17,822 nt of DNA from an uncultured bacterium (GTDB lineage Bacteria > Actinomycetota > Coriobacteriia > Coriobacteriales > Coriobacteriaceae): assembly GCA_905215095.1 (NCBI GenBank), contig CAJMOL010000007.1:1-17822 (forward strand). The letters run 5' to 3'. A program made the position numbers and the translations under genes. The notes under the pieces are model-generated. The model saw only the letters and a list, made by a program, of their open reading frames with translations, did not search any database and had not been told where the DNA came from. This document shows positions 7,432 through 14,351 of the stretch, piece after piece (the stretch's first letter is position 1; the number at the start of each line of letters is the position of its first letter).

Positions 7432-7499
7432 ATGCGGGCCTCCTTTCGCATCCCGGTTCCGTGGTCGGCTTAATTACCTACCGCCTTTGTGTGTTTTGA

Positions 7500-7528
7500 A
7501 TAGTACGAGCATTGTTTCCCTCGGTCAA
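7500..7528 (-). promoter_or_regulatory. metY promoter (sigma-70 type)
   Basis: On the minus strand TTGACC (-35, 7528-7523) is separated by 17 nt from TACTAT (-10, 7505-7500). Transcription would start near 7493, giving a leader of about 177 nt that contains the Cys ORF. Confidence 0.65.
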
Positions 7529-7549
7529 TCACTTAAAAGCGCTAACTTT

Positions 7550-7568
7550 TTATCGGTTTTATAGATAA
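7550..7568. promoter_or_regulatory. LysR-type operator, TTATC-N9-GATAA
   Basis: This dyad contains the classic LysR box ATC-N9-GAT (also T-N11-A). Its centre at 7559 is about 66 bp upstream of the inferred metY start site, the usual recognition-site position for LysR activators, and 31 bp upstream of the LysR start codon, which suits autoregulation. Confidence 0.6.
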
Positions 7569-7589
7569 CACTCGAAAGGACGGGCGCCG

Positions 7590-8528
7590 ATGACCCTCCA
7601 GCAGCTTCGCTTTTTGATCGCCGTGGCAGAGTCCGGTTCGATCAACGCCGCAGCCCAGCGCCTCTATACGGCGCAGTCCAATATCTCCAATGCCGTCAAA
7701 AGCCTGGAGCAGGAACTTCATATCGAAATCTTTACGCGCTCTAGCCGCGGTGTTGCACTCACCAACGACGGCACCGAGCTTTTGGGTTATGCACGCCAGG
7801 TCGTAGAGCAGGCCGACATGCTTGAGGCCCGCTACGAGGACGGCGGTACCCCGCAAGCCCGCCTCGCCATTTCCGCCCAGCACTACGCCTTTTCGGTCGA
7901 GGCCTTTGTCAACGTAGTCGAGCGCTGCCGCGACAGCAAGTTCGAGTTCATCATGCGCGAGACCACCACAGCGCAGATCATCGACGACGTGCGCGCGTTT
8001 CGCAGCGACATCGGCATCCTCTATCTGGACGACTTTAATACCCGTGTCTTGCAGAAGGCCTTTACCGATGCCCGAGCGAGCTTCCATCCCCTCTTTGACG
8101 CGAAGGTCCACGTGTTCGTGAGCGAACGCCACCCGCTCGCCCGTCGCTCGCAGCTGTCCCTTGCCGACCTTACGCCCTATACGCGCTACAGCTTTGAGCA
8201 AGGCACCTCGAACTCCTTCTATTACGCCGAGGAGCCGTTTAGCTATATTCCCTGCAACCGCAATATCCGCGTATCCGACCGCGGGACGCTCACCAACCTG
8301 CTTATCACCTCGAACGGCTATGCGCTGTCGACCGGCGTACTCTCCAGCGAAATGCAGTGGGGCATGGCCTCGATCCCCTTGGCAGACGCCCCGACGATGC
8401 ATGTGGGCTACATCATGCATGACGACCGCAAGCCCTCTCCCCTCTTGCAGCAATACCTCGACGAGCTCAACCGCATCATCCATGCCAACCAACTGTCGGA
8501 AGACGGGGTAGAAATCGTAAATTGCTAG
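7590..8528 (+). CDS. LysR family transcriptional regulator, probable regulator of metY
   Basis: This 312-aa protein has an N-terminal winged helix-turn-helix at residues 1-60 (MTLQQLRFLIAVAESGSINA, then AAQRLYTAQSNISNAVKSLE), a linker helix, and a periplasmic-binding-like effector domain. The effector-domain segments SDIGILYLDDF and HPLARRSQLSLADL are typical. It resembles the CysB/Cbl-like group in layout. The ATG at 7590 has AAAGGA upstream. Divergence from metY and the LysR box between them make metY the likely target and a sulfur metabolite (for example O-acetylhomoserine or O-acetylserine) a plausible but unproven effector. Confidence 0.92.
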   Translation: MTLQQLRFLIAVAESGSINAAAQRLYTAQSNISNAVKSLEQELHIEIFTRSSRGVALTNDGTELLGYARQVVEQADMLEARYEDGGTPQARLAISAQHYAFSVEAFVNVVERCRDSKFEFIMRETTTAQIIDDVRAFRSDIGILYLDDFNTRVLQKAFTDARASFHPLFDAKVHVFVSERHPLARRSQLSLADLTPYTRYSFEQGTSNSFYYAEEPFSYIPCNRNIRVSDRGTLTNLLITSNGYALSTGVLSSEMQWGMASIPLADAPTMHVGYIMHDDRKPSPLLQQYLDELNRIIHANQLSEDGVEIVNC

Positions 8529-8591
8529 CCCCCGGCGGGCATGGCGCTACAATGGTCACTCGCACGAAACATACCCAACGAAAGGAACCAT

Positions 8592-9077
8592 GTGAAGGTC
8601 ATCATCTATACCGACGGCTCGGCCCGATCAAATCCGGGACGCGGCGGCTACGGCGCCGTACTCAAATACACCAACCCCGCCGGCAAGACCTTCACCTCCG
8701 AGCTTTCACGCGGCTACCCCAAGACCACCAACAACCGCATGGAACTCATGGCGGTCATCGTGGCGCTCGAGGCGCTCAACCGCCCCTGCGAGGTCGAGGT
8801 CCATTCCGATTCGCAGTACGTCGTCAACGCTTTCAATAAGCACTGGATCGACGGCTGGAAAAAGCGCGGGTGGAAAACTGCCAACAAGCAGCCCGTTAAG
8901 AACCGTGACCTGTGGGAGCGCCTGCTTGCCGCAAAGAGCAAGCATAAGGTGGAGTTCATCTGGGTTAAGGGCCACGCCGGCCACGAGCTCAACGAGCGCT
9001 GCGATGAGCTCGCCACCACGGCGGCCGACGGCAGCAACCTCGATATCGACACCGGCTTTAACGAGAGCGACCTGTAA
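8592..9077 (+). CDS. rnhA: Ribonuclease HI
   Basis: This 161-aa enzyme cleaves the RNA strand of RNA-DNA hybrids, in primer removal and R-loop clearance. The DEDD catalytic set is complete: Asp8 in [12 protein letters not shown], Glu51 in [10 protein letters not shown], Asp73 in VHSDSQYVV and Asp138 in ERCDELA, with His128 in KGHAGH. The basic-protrusion region ([20 protein letters not shown]) is present. GTG at 8592 is chosen because AAAGGA lies 5 nt upstream and the family begins with this strand. It follows the LysR gene by 63 bp. Confidence 0.95.
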   Translation: MKVIIYTDGSARSNPGRGGYGAVLKYTNPAGKTFTSELSRGYPKTTNNRMELMAVIVALEALNRPCEVEVHSDSQYVVNAFNKHWIDGWKKRGWKTANKQPVKNRDLWERLLAAKSKHKVEFIWVKGHAGHELNERCDELATTAADGSNLDIDTGFNESDL

Positions 9078-9112
9078 CGGCGTTTTCGCACGCTTTTGTG
9101 TCCTCCCGCGCT

Positions 9113-9236
9113 ACACTCATCCTGTAAACCGAACGGCACGAGGGGGATACATGCTGCGTATAGCGACCATCGGCACACTCATCCTGTAGACCAAACAACG
9201 CAAGGGGGACGTATGCTGCGCATCGCGACCATCGGC
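9113..9236 (+). repeat. 62-bp tandem duplication spanning the start of the Gfo/Idh gene
   Basis: Copy 1 is 9113-9174 and copy 2 is 9175-9236. They share ACACTCATCCTGTA, the GGGGGA ribosome-binding site and ATGCTGCGT/C-AT-GCGACCATCGGC, with a few substitutions. Because 62 is not a multiple of 3, the first copy's start codon (9151) reads only 12 codons, MLRIATIGTLIL, and stops at 9189. The second start (9213) drives the full gene. Confidence 0.9.
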
Positions 9237-10319
9237 ACATCCATGATCACCGACGACTTTATCCAAGTCGTCAACGCCAACGACCAAGCCGCGTTTGTGG
9301 GCACGCTCTCGCGCGATGCAAATCGCGGCGCCGCCTTCACCGCTAAGCACGGCGGCGAGCGTAACTTCACCGCACTTGACGAGCTTGCGTCTGCCGACGA
9401 CGTCGACGCCGTCTACATCGGCAGCCCTAACGCACTTCACTACGAGCAGGCCCTTGCCTGCATCGCTGGTGGCAAGCACGTCATCGTCGAGAAGCCCTTC
9501 TGCGCCACCGAGGCGCAGGCGCTGGAAGTCTTCCGCGCTGCCGAGGCAGCGGGCGTCGTAGCCCTCGAGGCCATGCGCCCGCTCCATGACCCCGCTTTCC
9601 ACGCCATCGAGGACGCCCTGGGCGAGATTGCGCCCATCCGCCGCGCCTCATTGCGCTTTGGCAAGTATTCCTCGCGCTACAACGAGATTCTCGCGGGACG
9701 CGCCACCAATATCTTCGACTGCAATATGGCATCGGGTTCCCTCATGGATATTGGCGTCTACACCGTCGAGCCCATGGTCGAGATTTTCGGCATGCCCTCC
9801 GGCCTTACGAGCATGGCTACTCTGCTCGACCCCACCACGCGACAGCTCACGCACGGCCCCATCGACGGCTGCGGTTCCGTCCTCGCCAGCTACGGCGGTG
9901 GCCGTATCTCCGTCGAGCTCGCGCACTCCAAAATTACGAATGACCTACTGCCCTCGCAGATCGAAGGCGAGCGTGGCACTATCCAGATCGACCATCTGTC
10001 CACGCCCCGCAACGTCCGCATCGACTATCGCGGCGACGTCGTACGCGGCTCGGCGACCGAGGCACCGCGCGAACAGGGCGAGAACGGCCGCGTGCTCGAC
10101 CTGCCCAAATCGAGCAACACTATGGAATACGAACTCACAGACTTTATCACCGCCATCGGCGGCATCGATAACGTCAAGGAAGAGATTTGGGAGACCCCGG
10201 CGGGACGCCACGAGCTTGGCCACTACCGCGATGTCACGCTCGTCTCACTGCGCATCATGGATGCCGTGCGCCAGCAGGCCGGCATAACCTTCCCGGCCGA
10301 CGCAGGCAAGCAGGCATAG
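9213..10319 (+). CDS. Gfo/Idh/MocA family oxidoreductase
   Basis: This 368-aa protein begins MLRIATIGTSMITDDFI, a variant nucleotide-binding loop in which the usual second and third Gly are replaced. It continues with VDAVYIGSPNALHYEQALA and the signature HVIVEKPFCATEAQA. The second domain includes GSLMDIGVYTVEPMV and the expected C-terminal sheet. It is not closely similar to the first Gfo/Idh protein here. Substrate unknown. GTG/ATG choices further upstream fall in duplicated leader DNA, so ATG at 9213 with AGGGGGA upstream is taken. The acylphosphatase gene starts 2 nt after its stop, so they are likely cotranscribed. Confidence 0.88.
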   Translation: MLRIATIGTSMITDDFIQVVNANDQAAFVGTLSRDANRGAAFTAKHGGERNFTALDELASADDVDAVYIGSPNALHYEQALACIAGGKHVIVEKPFCATEAQALEVFRAAEAAGVVALEAMRPLHDPAFHAIEDALGEIAPIRRASLRFGKYSSRYNEILAGRATNIFDCNMASGSLMDIGVYTVEPMVEIFGMPSGLTSMATLLDPTTRQLTHGPIDGCGSVLASYGGGRISVELAHSKITNDLLPSQIEGERGTIQIDHLSTPRNVRIDYRGDVVRGSATEAPREQGENGRVLDLPKSSNTMEYELTDFITAIGGIDNVKEEIWETPAGRHELGHYRDVTLVSLRIMDAVRQQAGITFPADAGKQA

Positions 10320-10321
10320 CT

Positions 10322-10732
10322 ATGGGCCTCTTCGATACGTTCTTCTCCAGCGTCACCGGCGGCAGTCGAGAGCCTCAAAAACCATCAAACGTCGAGCTCG
10401 AGCTGCGCCGCAGGCTTACTGTGCTCGCAAGCGACGAGGCCACTCAAGACGCCCCGCAGCGCTATTTCCTGCGGTGGGAGGGGCAGGTCCAGGGCGTCGG
10501 TTTCCGCTTCACCAACACCAACCTCGCACAGGCGCGCTCCCTCACCGGCTGGGTGCGTAACATGGAAGACGGCTCAGTCGAGATGGAGATACAGGGAGCT
10601 CCGGCAAACGTCCTATCTCATCTCGAGGCGCTTCATGCCTCCTACGAGCGCATGGGAACGCGTTTTCGCCTCGTAGACGCCCAGGCCCGAACACCACTTA
10701 CCAATGAAGACGGTTTCACGCCTCGTTATTAG
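10322..10732 (+). CDS. Acylphosphatase-domain protein with N-terminal extension
   Basis: This is a 136-aa protein. Residues about 47-134 are an acylphosphatase domain, which hydrolyses acyl phosphates: Arg62 in GQVQGVGFRFT (phosphate binding) and Asn80 in GWVRNMEDGSVE (water activation) are both present. The typical enzyme is about 90 aa; the first about 45 residues here (MGLFDTFFSSVTGG onward) are extra and unrecognised. The start is 2 nt after the Gfo/Idh stop, with only a weak ribosome-binding site, suggesting translational coupling. Confidence 0.88.
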   Translation: MGLFDTFFSSVTGGSREPQKPSNVELELRRRLTVLASDEATQDAPQRYFLRWEGQVQGVGFRFTNTNLAQARSLTGWVRNMEDGSVEMEIQGAPANVLSHLEALHASYERMGTRFRLVDAQARTPLTNEDGFTPRY

Positions 10733-10757
10733 TATTGTGTGCTAAATACGGTATCAT
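10729..10757 (+). promoter_or_regulatory. Candidate promoter of the Fur-family gene
   Basis: TTAGTA and TATCAT are separated by 17 nt. The -35 overlaps the acylphosphatase stop codon. TTAG-N9-CTAA at 10729-10745 is a loose dyad that could be an autoregulatory operator. Confidence 0.4.
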
Positions 10758-10793
10758 TTACCTACGACCGTTGATAGAAAAGAGGCGAGGCGC

Positions 10794-11174
10794 ATGGCGG
10801 TGCAAAGAAGGAATACCAAGCAGCGAAAGCTGGTTCTTGACGCCGTGCGCCAAAGCTATAACCATCCCACCGCCGACGAAATCTACAACGCCGTGCGCGA
10901 ACAGGATGACAAGATCAGCCGCGGCACGGTCTACCGCAATCTCAATCTCTTGGCCGACGCCGGCGAGATCCTCTCCATCAAGACGCCGGGCGGCAGCCGC
11001 TTCGATCGCACGATCGAGCCGCACGCACATATCATCTGTACCTCGTGCAGCCGCGTCATCGACGTGCCGCTCCCCTTCGATACCCAGCTCGACGCCAAAG
11101 CGTCCGAGCAAATCGGCTGGCACGTCACGTCGCACTACACCATCTTCGAGGGTCTCTGCCCCGACTGCCGATAG
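10794..11174 (+). CDS. Fur family transcriptional regulator, PerR-like
   Basis: This is a 126-aa metal-dependent repressor. The winged helix is at about residues 1-70 (HPTADEIYNAVR and ISRGTVYRNLNLLADAG). Metal ligands fit the PerR pattern: His in HPTADEIY, Asp in SRFDRT, His-x-His in EPHAHIICTSC and Asp in RVIDVP. Structural zinc is provided by CTSC and CPDC. PerR proteins sense peroxide by oxidising the His ligands; an Asp rather than Glu at the last ligand favours PerR over Fur. The ATG at 10794 has AGAGGCGAGG upstream. Its stop codon lies in an inverted repeat. No peroxidase gene is near, so the regulon is not in view. Confidence 0.88.
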   Translation: MAVQRRNTKQRKLVLDAVRQSYNHPTADEIYNAVREQDDKISRGTVYRNLNLLADAGEILSIKTPGGSRFDRTIEPHAHIICTSCSRVIDVPLPFDTQLDAKASEQIGWHVTSHYTIFEGLCPDCR

Positions 11175-11254
11175 ATGTTTGGGACATGCCTTAAAATCCA
11201 CCTTTCCGCACTCTGCAGCAAAAAGTAGATTTCTAGACATGTCCCAAATGTCTA
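11172..11254. repeat. Inverted-repeat element between convergent fur-like and HAD genes
   Basis: TAGATGTTTGGGACATG (11172-11188) and CATGTCCCAAATGTCTA (11238-11254) match at 15 of 17 positions. An inner helix (AAATCCAC with GTAGATTT) extends the fold. The outer TAG on each strand is the stop codon of the gene entering it. It may act as a bidirectional terminator; the size suggests a small repetitive element. Confidence 0.75.
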
Positions 11255-12049
11255 CTCAGCAAGTAGACGACGCAGCTCTTCTTCGACCGTGCGCACGTAG
11301 CGGACGCGGTCGTTGATGCCACGCATAGAGGGATTGCAGCTCTCCATCAGATAGGGATGGCCCACGACGTTAAGCATGTCGCGATCGTTCTCATTGTCGC
11401 CAAACGCCATCATCTCATCGGGCGAAATACCCAGGGCACGACCGTAATCGGCAAGCGCGGAGCCCTTGCCCGAACCGAAACCGATAAAGTCCGTCCATTC
11501 GGTTCCCGACGTCATCACGTCGACACGGTCGCTGAAGAGGCGCTCAAAATGCTCCAGCGCCGCCGGCTGATCCACCTCGGGCGTCTGGAAGGCAATCTTA
11601 ATGACGTCCTCGTCGATGTCCTCGGGACGGTCGACCACCGCCACATCGCAGTGGACCTCATAGCGCAAATGATCGACGAACACATCGTTGCCGCTCATGG
11701 TGTAGAGGTGCCCCTCACACGAAAGGGTCACGTCGGCATGGGGATACGCAACCACGGCATTCGCGATATCCATAGCAAGGCTACGCTCCATGGAACGCTT
11801 GACGACGGCACGCCCCTCGCTCATCACCAGGGCTCCGTTTTCGCATACATAGGCGAGCTCATCGGCCACCGGGGCAAACAGGTAGCGCAAGCTCGCATAT
11901 TGACGGCCGCTCGCCGGCATAAACACGATACCGCGACGATGTAGCTCATCGATAAGCTCAAAGGCCTCGGAACGCGGCTCGCGCTCCCCCGGATGCAGCA
12001 ACGTGCCGTCCAAATCGCATGCAATCAGCTTGATTCCCTCAAGACCCAT
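11252..12049 (-). CDS. HAD family (Cof-type) phosphatase
   Basis: This 265-aa protein of the haloacid dehalogenase superfamily hydrolyses small phosphorylated metabolites in the cytoplasm. Motif I is LIACDLDGTLL (nucleophile Asp12, acid Asp14), motif II is FMPASGRQ, motif III Lys is in the GSGKGSALADYG region, and motif IV is MMAFGDNENDRDML. A C2-type cap (Cof) lies between motifs II and III, as in YidA-like sugar and cofactor phosphatases. The substrate cannot be predicted. The ATG at 12049 has GGGGAAAG upstream; the in-frame ATG at 12109 lies in the palindrome upstream. The last codon is inside the inverted repeat shared with the fur-like gene. Confidence 0.92.
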   Translation of the reverse strand: MGLEGIKLIACDLDGTLLHPGEREPRSEAFELIDELHRRGIVFMPASGRQYASLRYLFAPVADELAYVCENGALVMSEGRAVVKRSMERSLAMDIANAVVAYPHADVTLSCEGHLYTMSGNDVFVDHLRYEVHCDVAVVDRPEDIDEDVIKIAFQTPEVDQPAALEHFERLFSDRVDVMTSGTEWTDFIGFGSGKGSALADYGRALGISPDEMMAFGDNENDRDMLNVVGHPYLMESCNPSMRGINDRVRYVRTVEEELRRLLAE

Positions 12050-12077
12050 ATGCTTTCCCCCAAAGCACCTCATCAAC

Positions 12078-12122
12078 AGTAAGACGGACTTTGAATAGCT
12101 GCCTCTCAAAGTCCGTCTTACT
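12078..12122 (-). repeat. Perfect 17-bp palindrome between ureE-like and HAD genes
   Basis: AGTAAGACGGACTTTGA (12078-12094) and TCAAAGTCCGTCTTACT (12106-12122) are perfect inverted repeats around an 11-nt loop. It lies 10 bp after the ureE-like stop and 28 bp before the HAD start, so it can end the slyD-ureE transcript. The T tract is short. An uninterrupted 17-bp stem is also typical of a small palindromic repeat. Confidence 0.8.
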
Positions 12123-12132
12123 CATACGCACG

Positions 12133-12711
12133 TTAACCGCGCGCCTTCTTTACGATGGTAAAGTCCGGAGCCATGCTAACGACGACCTCCGCCGCACTCG
12201 ACGCAAAGCGCCGGTCCGTATCGAGTTCACGGGTAACCACCGAGAGGCGAACGCCCTCGATACCCCGGAGCATGCGGCCCAAAACAGGCTGCACCGGCGT
12301 ATACATGCGCACGGTATGCTCGTCCGAGTCGCCCCGGAAGAGCGGCGCATGCATGTTGCCGATCTCCCAGCACGCATGCGCGAGCGCAATCGGATCCATG
12401 CGGTCGACTTCGACCAAATAAACCTCGGCGCTGCGCAGGCGCACGACAACCGCCACGGGCACAACGCCCGAACGGTCAATGGCGAGCACGTCGCCGTCGG
12501 CAAGACGACCACCGTCGGTAGCATCCGGCCGAACATCGATCGTGCGCCCCAGCTCCGTCACGCCCGCAAACGCGCATACATCAGCCTGGTCCCAATCGAG
12601 CAGTAGCTCATCGACCTCAAAGACACCGCCCAGCTCCCGGCGAAGCAGGAGTTCATAGGACGGATCGTTGAGATTTCCCAAACATGTCGTCGAAACCAAG
12701 CGTTCAGGCAT
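12133..12711 (-). CDS. UreE-like urease accessory (nickel metallochaperone) protein
   Basis: This 192-aa protein has the UreE two-domain layout. The N-terminal beta domain is at about residues 40-100 (GVTELGRTIDVRPDATDGG, then LADGDVLAIDRSG), and the metal-binding domain contains PIALAHACWEIGNMHAPLF. The last segment matches UreE 'CYHLGNRHVPL': His121 aligns with the dimer-interface nickel His96 of Klebsiella UreE, while Glu116 replaces His91. No C-terminal His-rich tail is present. UreE delivers Ni to urease, but no urease genes are in the window. The start is 3 nt after the slyD stop and its ribosome-binding site GAGGG lies inside slyD, so the pair is an operon. Function here may be Ni supply to another enzyme. 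Confidence 0.7.
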   Translation of the reverse strand: MPERLVSTTCLGNLNDPSYELLLRRELGGVFEVDELLLDWDQADVCAFAGVTELGRTIDVRPDATDGGRLADGDVLAIDRSGVVPVAVVVRLRSAEVYLVEVDRMDPIALAHACWEIGNMHAPLFRGDSDEHTVRMYTPVQPVLGRMLRGIEGVRLSVVTRELDTDRRFASSAAEVVVSMAPDFTIVKKARG

Positions 12712-12714
12712 ACT

Positions 12715-13143
12715 CTAACCCTCGACCTCGACGAGCTCGATATCAAAGTTGAGGTCCTTGCCGGCCAGCTCGTGGTTGGCGTCGAGCGTCACGGCCTCGG
12801 GCGTCACGTCAATGACGACGGCGGGGACAGGCATGCCACTCGGCGTGGACAGGAAGAGCTTCATGCCCTTCTCGATCTGCTCGATGTTGGGAACCTGCTC
12901 GGCCGGGAAGGTAATAACCATCTCAGGATTGTGCTCGCCGTAGGCATCGGCAGCCGGGATGTGCACGGTCTTCTTCTCGCCCACCTGCATGTCGACAACA
13001 GCGGCGTCGAAGCCCTTGATCATCTGACCGGCGCCGCAGGTGAACTCCAGCGGCTCGCCGCGATCGTAGGAGCTATCGAACTGCGTGCCGTCGTCGAGCG
13101 TGCCGCGATAATGGGTCTTGACCTTCTTGCCCTGGTTGGACAT
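12715..13143 (-). CDS. slyD: FKBP-type peptidyl-prolyl isomerase, SlyD-like
   Basis: This 142-aa protein has an FKBP core (KVKTHYRGTLDDGTQFDSS, then GAGQMIKGFDAAVVDMQVGE) interrupted by the chaperone 'insert-in-flap' domain from about residue 70 to 120. It ends with DANHELAGKDLNFDIELVEV, the hallmark SlyD C-terminal strand. It isomerises prolyl bonds and chaperones folding proteins. In E. coli, SlyD also binds Ni through a Cys/His-rich tail and supports hydrogenase maturation; that tail is missing here. The ATG at 13143 has GGAGG 5 nt upstream. The ureE-like gene follows by 3 nt. Confidence 0.92.
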   Translation of the reverse strand: MSNQGKKVKTHYRGTLDDGTQFDSSYDRGEPLEFTCGAGQMIKGFDAAVVDMQVGEKKTVHIPAADAYGEHNPEMVITFPAEQVPNIEQIEKGMKLFLSTPSGMPVPAVVIDVTPEAVTLDANHELAGKDLNFDIELVEVEG

Positions 13144-13263
13144 GGTAACCTCCGTGATAAGGGCGGCGCACAACGCGGGCCGCCGTGAACATATGGCGCT
13201 AACTATACCCTAGTCATACAATTCAAAGACAGTTTGCAAAGAAACGCTGCAACCGGAGGAACC

Positions 13264-14277
13264 ATGGCATATCCCGTATTTGACCTACACTGCGACACCG
13301 CCGACCGAATCGGCTGGGCCACGCTCGATCTCGACCTGCGCTTTACCGCCGGCACCGACGGTTATTTCCCCGGCGACGAAACGCATCCGCAAGATTTCGA
13401 CCTCATCGAGGGCAACGCCTGCGCCATCTCGCTCGCAAAGATCGGCAACACGCCGTGGGCACAGTGCTTCGCCACGTTTGTCCCCGATGAGATTCCCACC
13501 GCCCACGCTGCGCGCTTCCAGGCGCAGATCATGGCGCACATGAGCGGCCAGGCAATGCTCAACCACGACCGCATGGTCAACGTACGCAGCGCCGCAGACA
13601 TTCGCCCCGCGCTCAAGGACGGTAAGGTCGCTTGCATCCACACCATCGAAAACGCCACGTTCTTTGCCGAGGACCCCGCACTGATCGAGGTGCTCAAGAG
13701 CTTGGGCGTGCTTATGTCGTCACTCAGTTGGAACGCGCAGGGACCGCTCGCGAGCGGACACGATACCCACGCCGGCCTCACCGCCGCCGGCATCGAGGCA
13801 CTTACGCAGATGGAGCACGCCGGAATGGTACTCGACGTCTCCCACCTCAACGATGAGTGCTTTGACGAGGTTGTCGCCCACGCCACGCGCCCCTTCGTCG
13901 CCAGCCACTCCAACTCCCGTGCGGTTTGCGGCGCCAAACGCAACCTTACCGACGACCAGTTCCGCACCATTCGCGACATGGGCGGCATCGTCGGCCTCAA
14001 CTACTGCAGCGAGTTCCTATCCAACGACGCAACCGACAAGACCGCCGCAGACGTCACCTTCGACCAGCTGGCGGCACATATCGAGCACTGGCTCGACCTG
14101 GGCGGCGAGGACGTCATCGCGCTCGGCGGCGACTGGGACGGTGCCACGGTGCCCGCTTTCCTCTCCGATGCCAGCATGATGCCCGAGTTCCAGAACATGC
14201 TTTCCAAGCATTTTGGCAAGACCGTGATGCAGAAGCTCTGTAGCGACAACGCGCTTGCCTTCTTTGAGCGTTATTAA
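13264..14277 (+). CDS. Membrane dipeptidase family protein (peptidase M19)
   Basis: This 337-aa zinc dipeptidase of the renal dipeptidase family hydrolyses dipeptides, often including D-amino acid forms. The binuclear zinc ligands are visible: His9 and Asp11 in FDLHCDT, bridging Glu129 in IHTIENATFF, His194 in LDVSHLND and His215 in VASHSNSRAV. The later GGDWDG motif (about residue 287) completes the site. No signal peptide is seen, so it is probably cytoplasmic. The ATG at 13264 follows CGGAGGAACC. It is divergent from slyD with about 120 bp between them. Confidence 0.93.
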   Translation: MAYPVFDLHCDTADRIGWATLDLDLRFTAGTDGYFPGDETHPQDFDLIEGNACAISLAKIGNTPWAQCFATFVPDEIPTAHAARFQAQIMAHMSGQAMLNHDRMVNVRSAADIRPALKDGKVACIHTIENATFFAEDPALIEVLKSLGVLMSSLSWNAQGPLASGHDTHAGLTAAGIEALTQMEHAGMVLDVSHLNDECFDEVVAHATRPFVASHSNSRAVCGAKRNLTDDQFRTIRDMGGIVGLNYCSEFLSNDATDKTAADVTFDQLAAHIEHWLDLGGEDVIALGGDWDGATVPAFLSDASMMPEFQNMLSKHFGKTVMQKLCSDNALAFFERY

Positions 14278-14293
14278 TTTCACATCCCTTGAG

Positions 14294-14329
14294 CGGGCCG
14301 GCATGCCGAACGGTCGACATGCCGGCCCG
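14294..14329 (+). terminator. Hairpin after the dipeptidase gene
   Basis: CGGGCCGGCATG and CATGCCGGCCCG form a perfect 12-bp stem with a 12-nt loop, 16 bp after the dipeptidase stop. There is no T tract, so it may be a weak terminator or an RNA-stabilising stem. It lies inside the ORF extension of the next gene, which argues for that gene's later TTG start. Confidence 0.6.
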
Positions 14330-14351
14330 TCCCCAATCTGAAGGACCGCTT

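Noticed and set aside
5871..7499. 542-codon plus-strand ORF opposite metY
   Set aside because: It is the antisense frame of a well-supported PLP enzyme, crosses the metY terminator and promoter, and shows no domain.
7317..7589. SAM riboswitch or T-box in the metY leader
   Set aside because: I looked for S-box and other SAM motif cores and for a T-box sequence and saw neither; only the leader ORF and simple hairpins are supported.
7542..8492. 316-codon minus-strand ORF opposite the LysR gene
   Set aside because: Low-complexity Val/Gly/Asp-rich shadow of a GC-rich coding strand; the LysR reading has clear motifs.
9096..9212. N-terminal extension of the second Gfo/Idh protein
   Set aside because: The in-frame upstream codons fall in the duplicated leader; the true start has its own ribosome-binding site at 9213.
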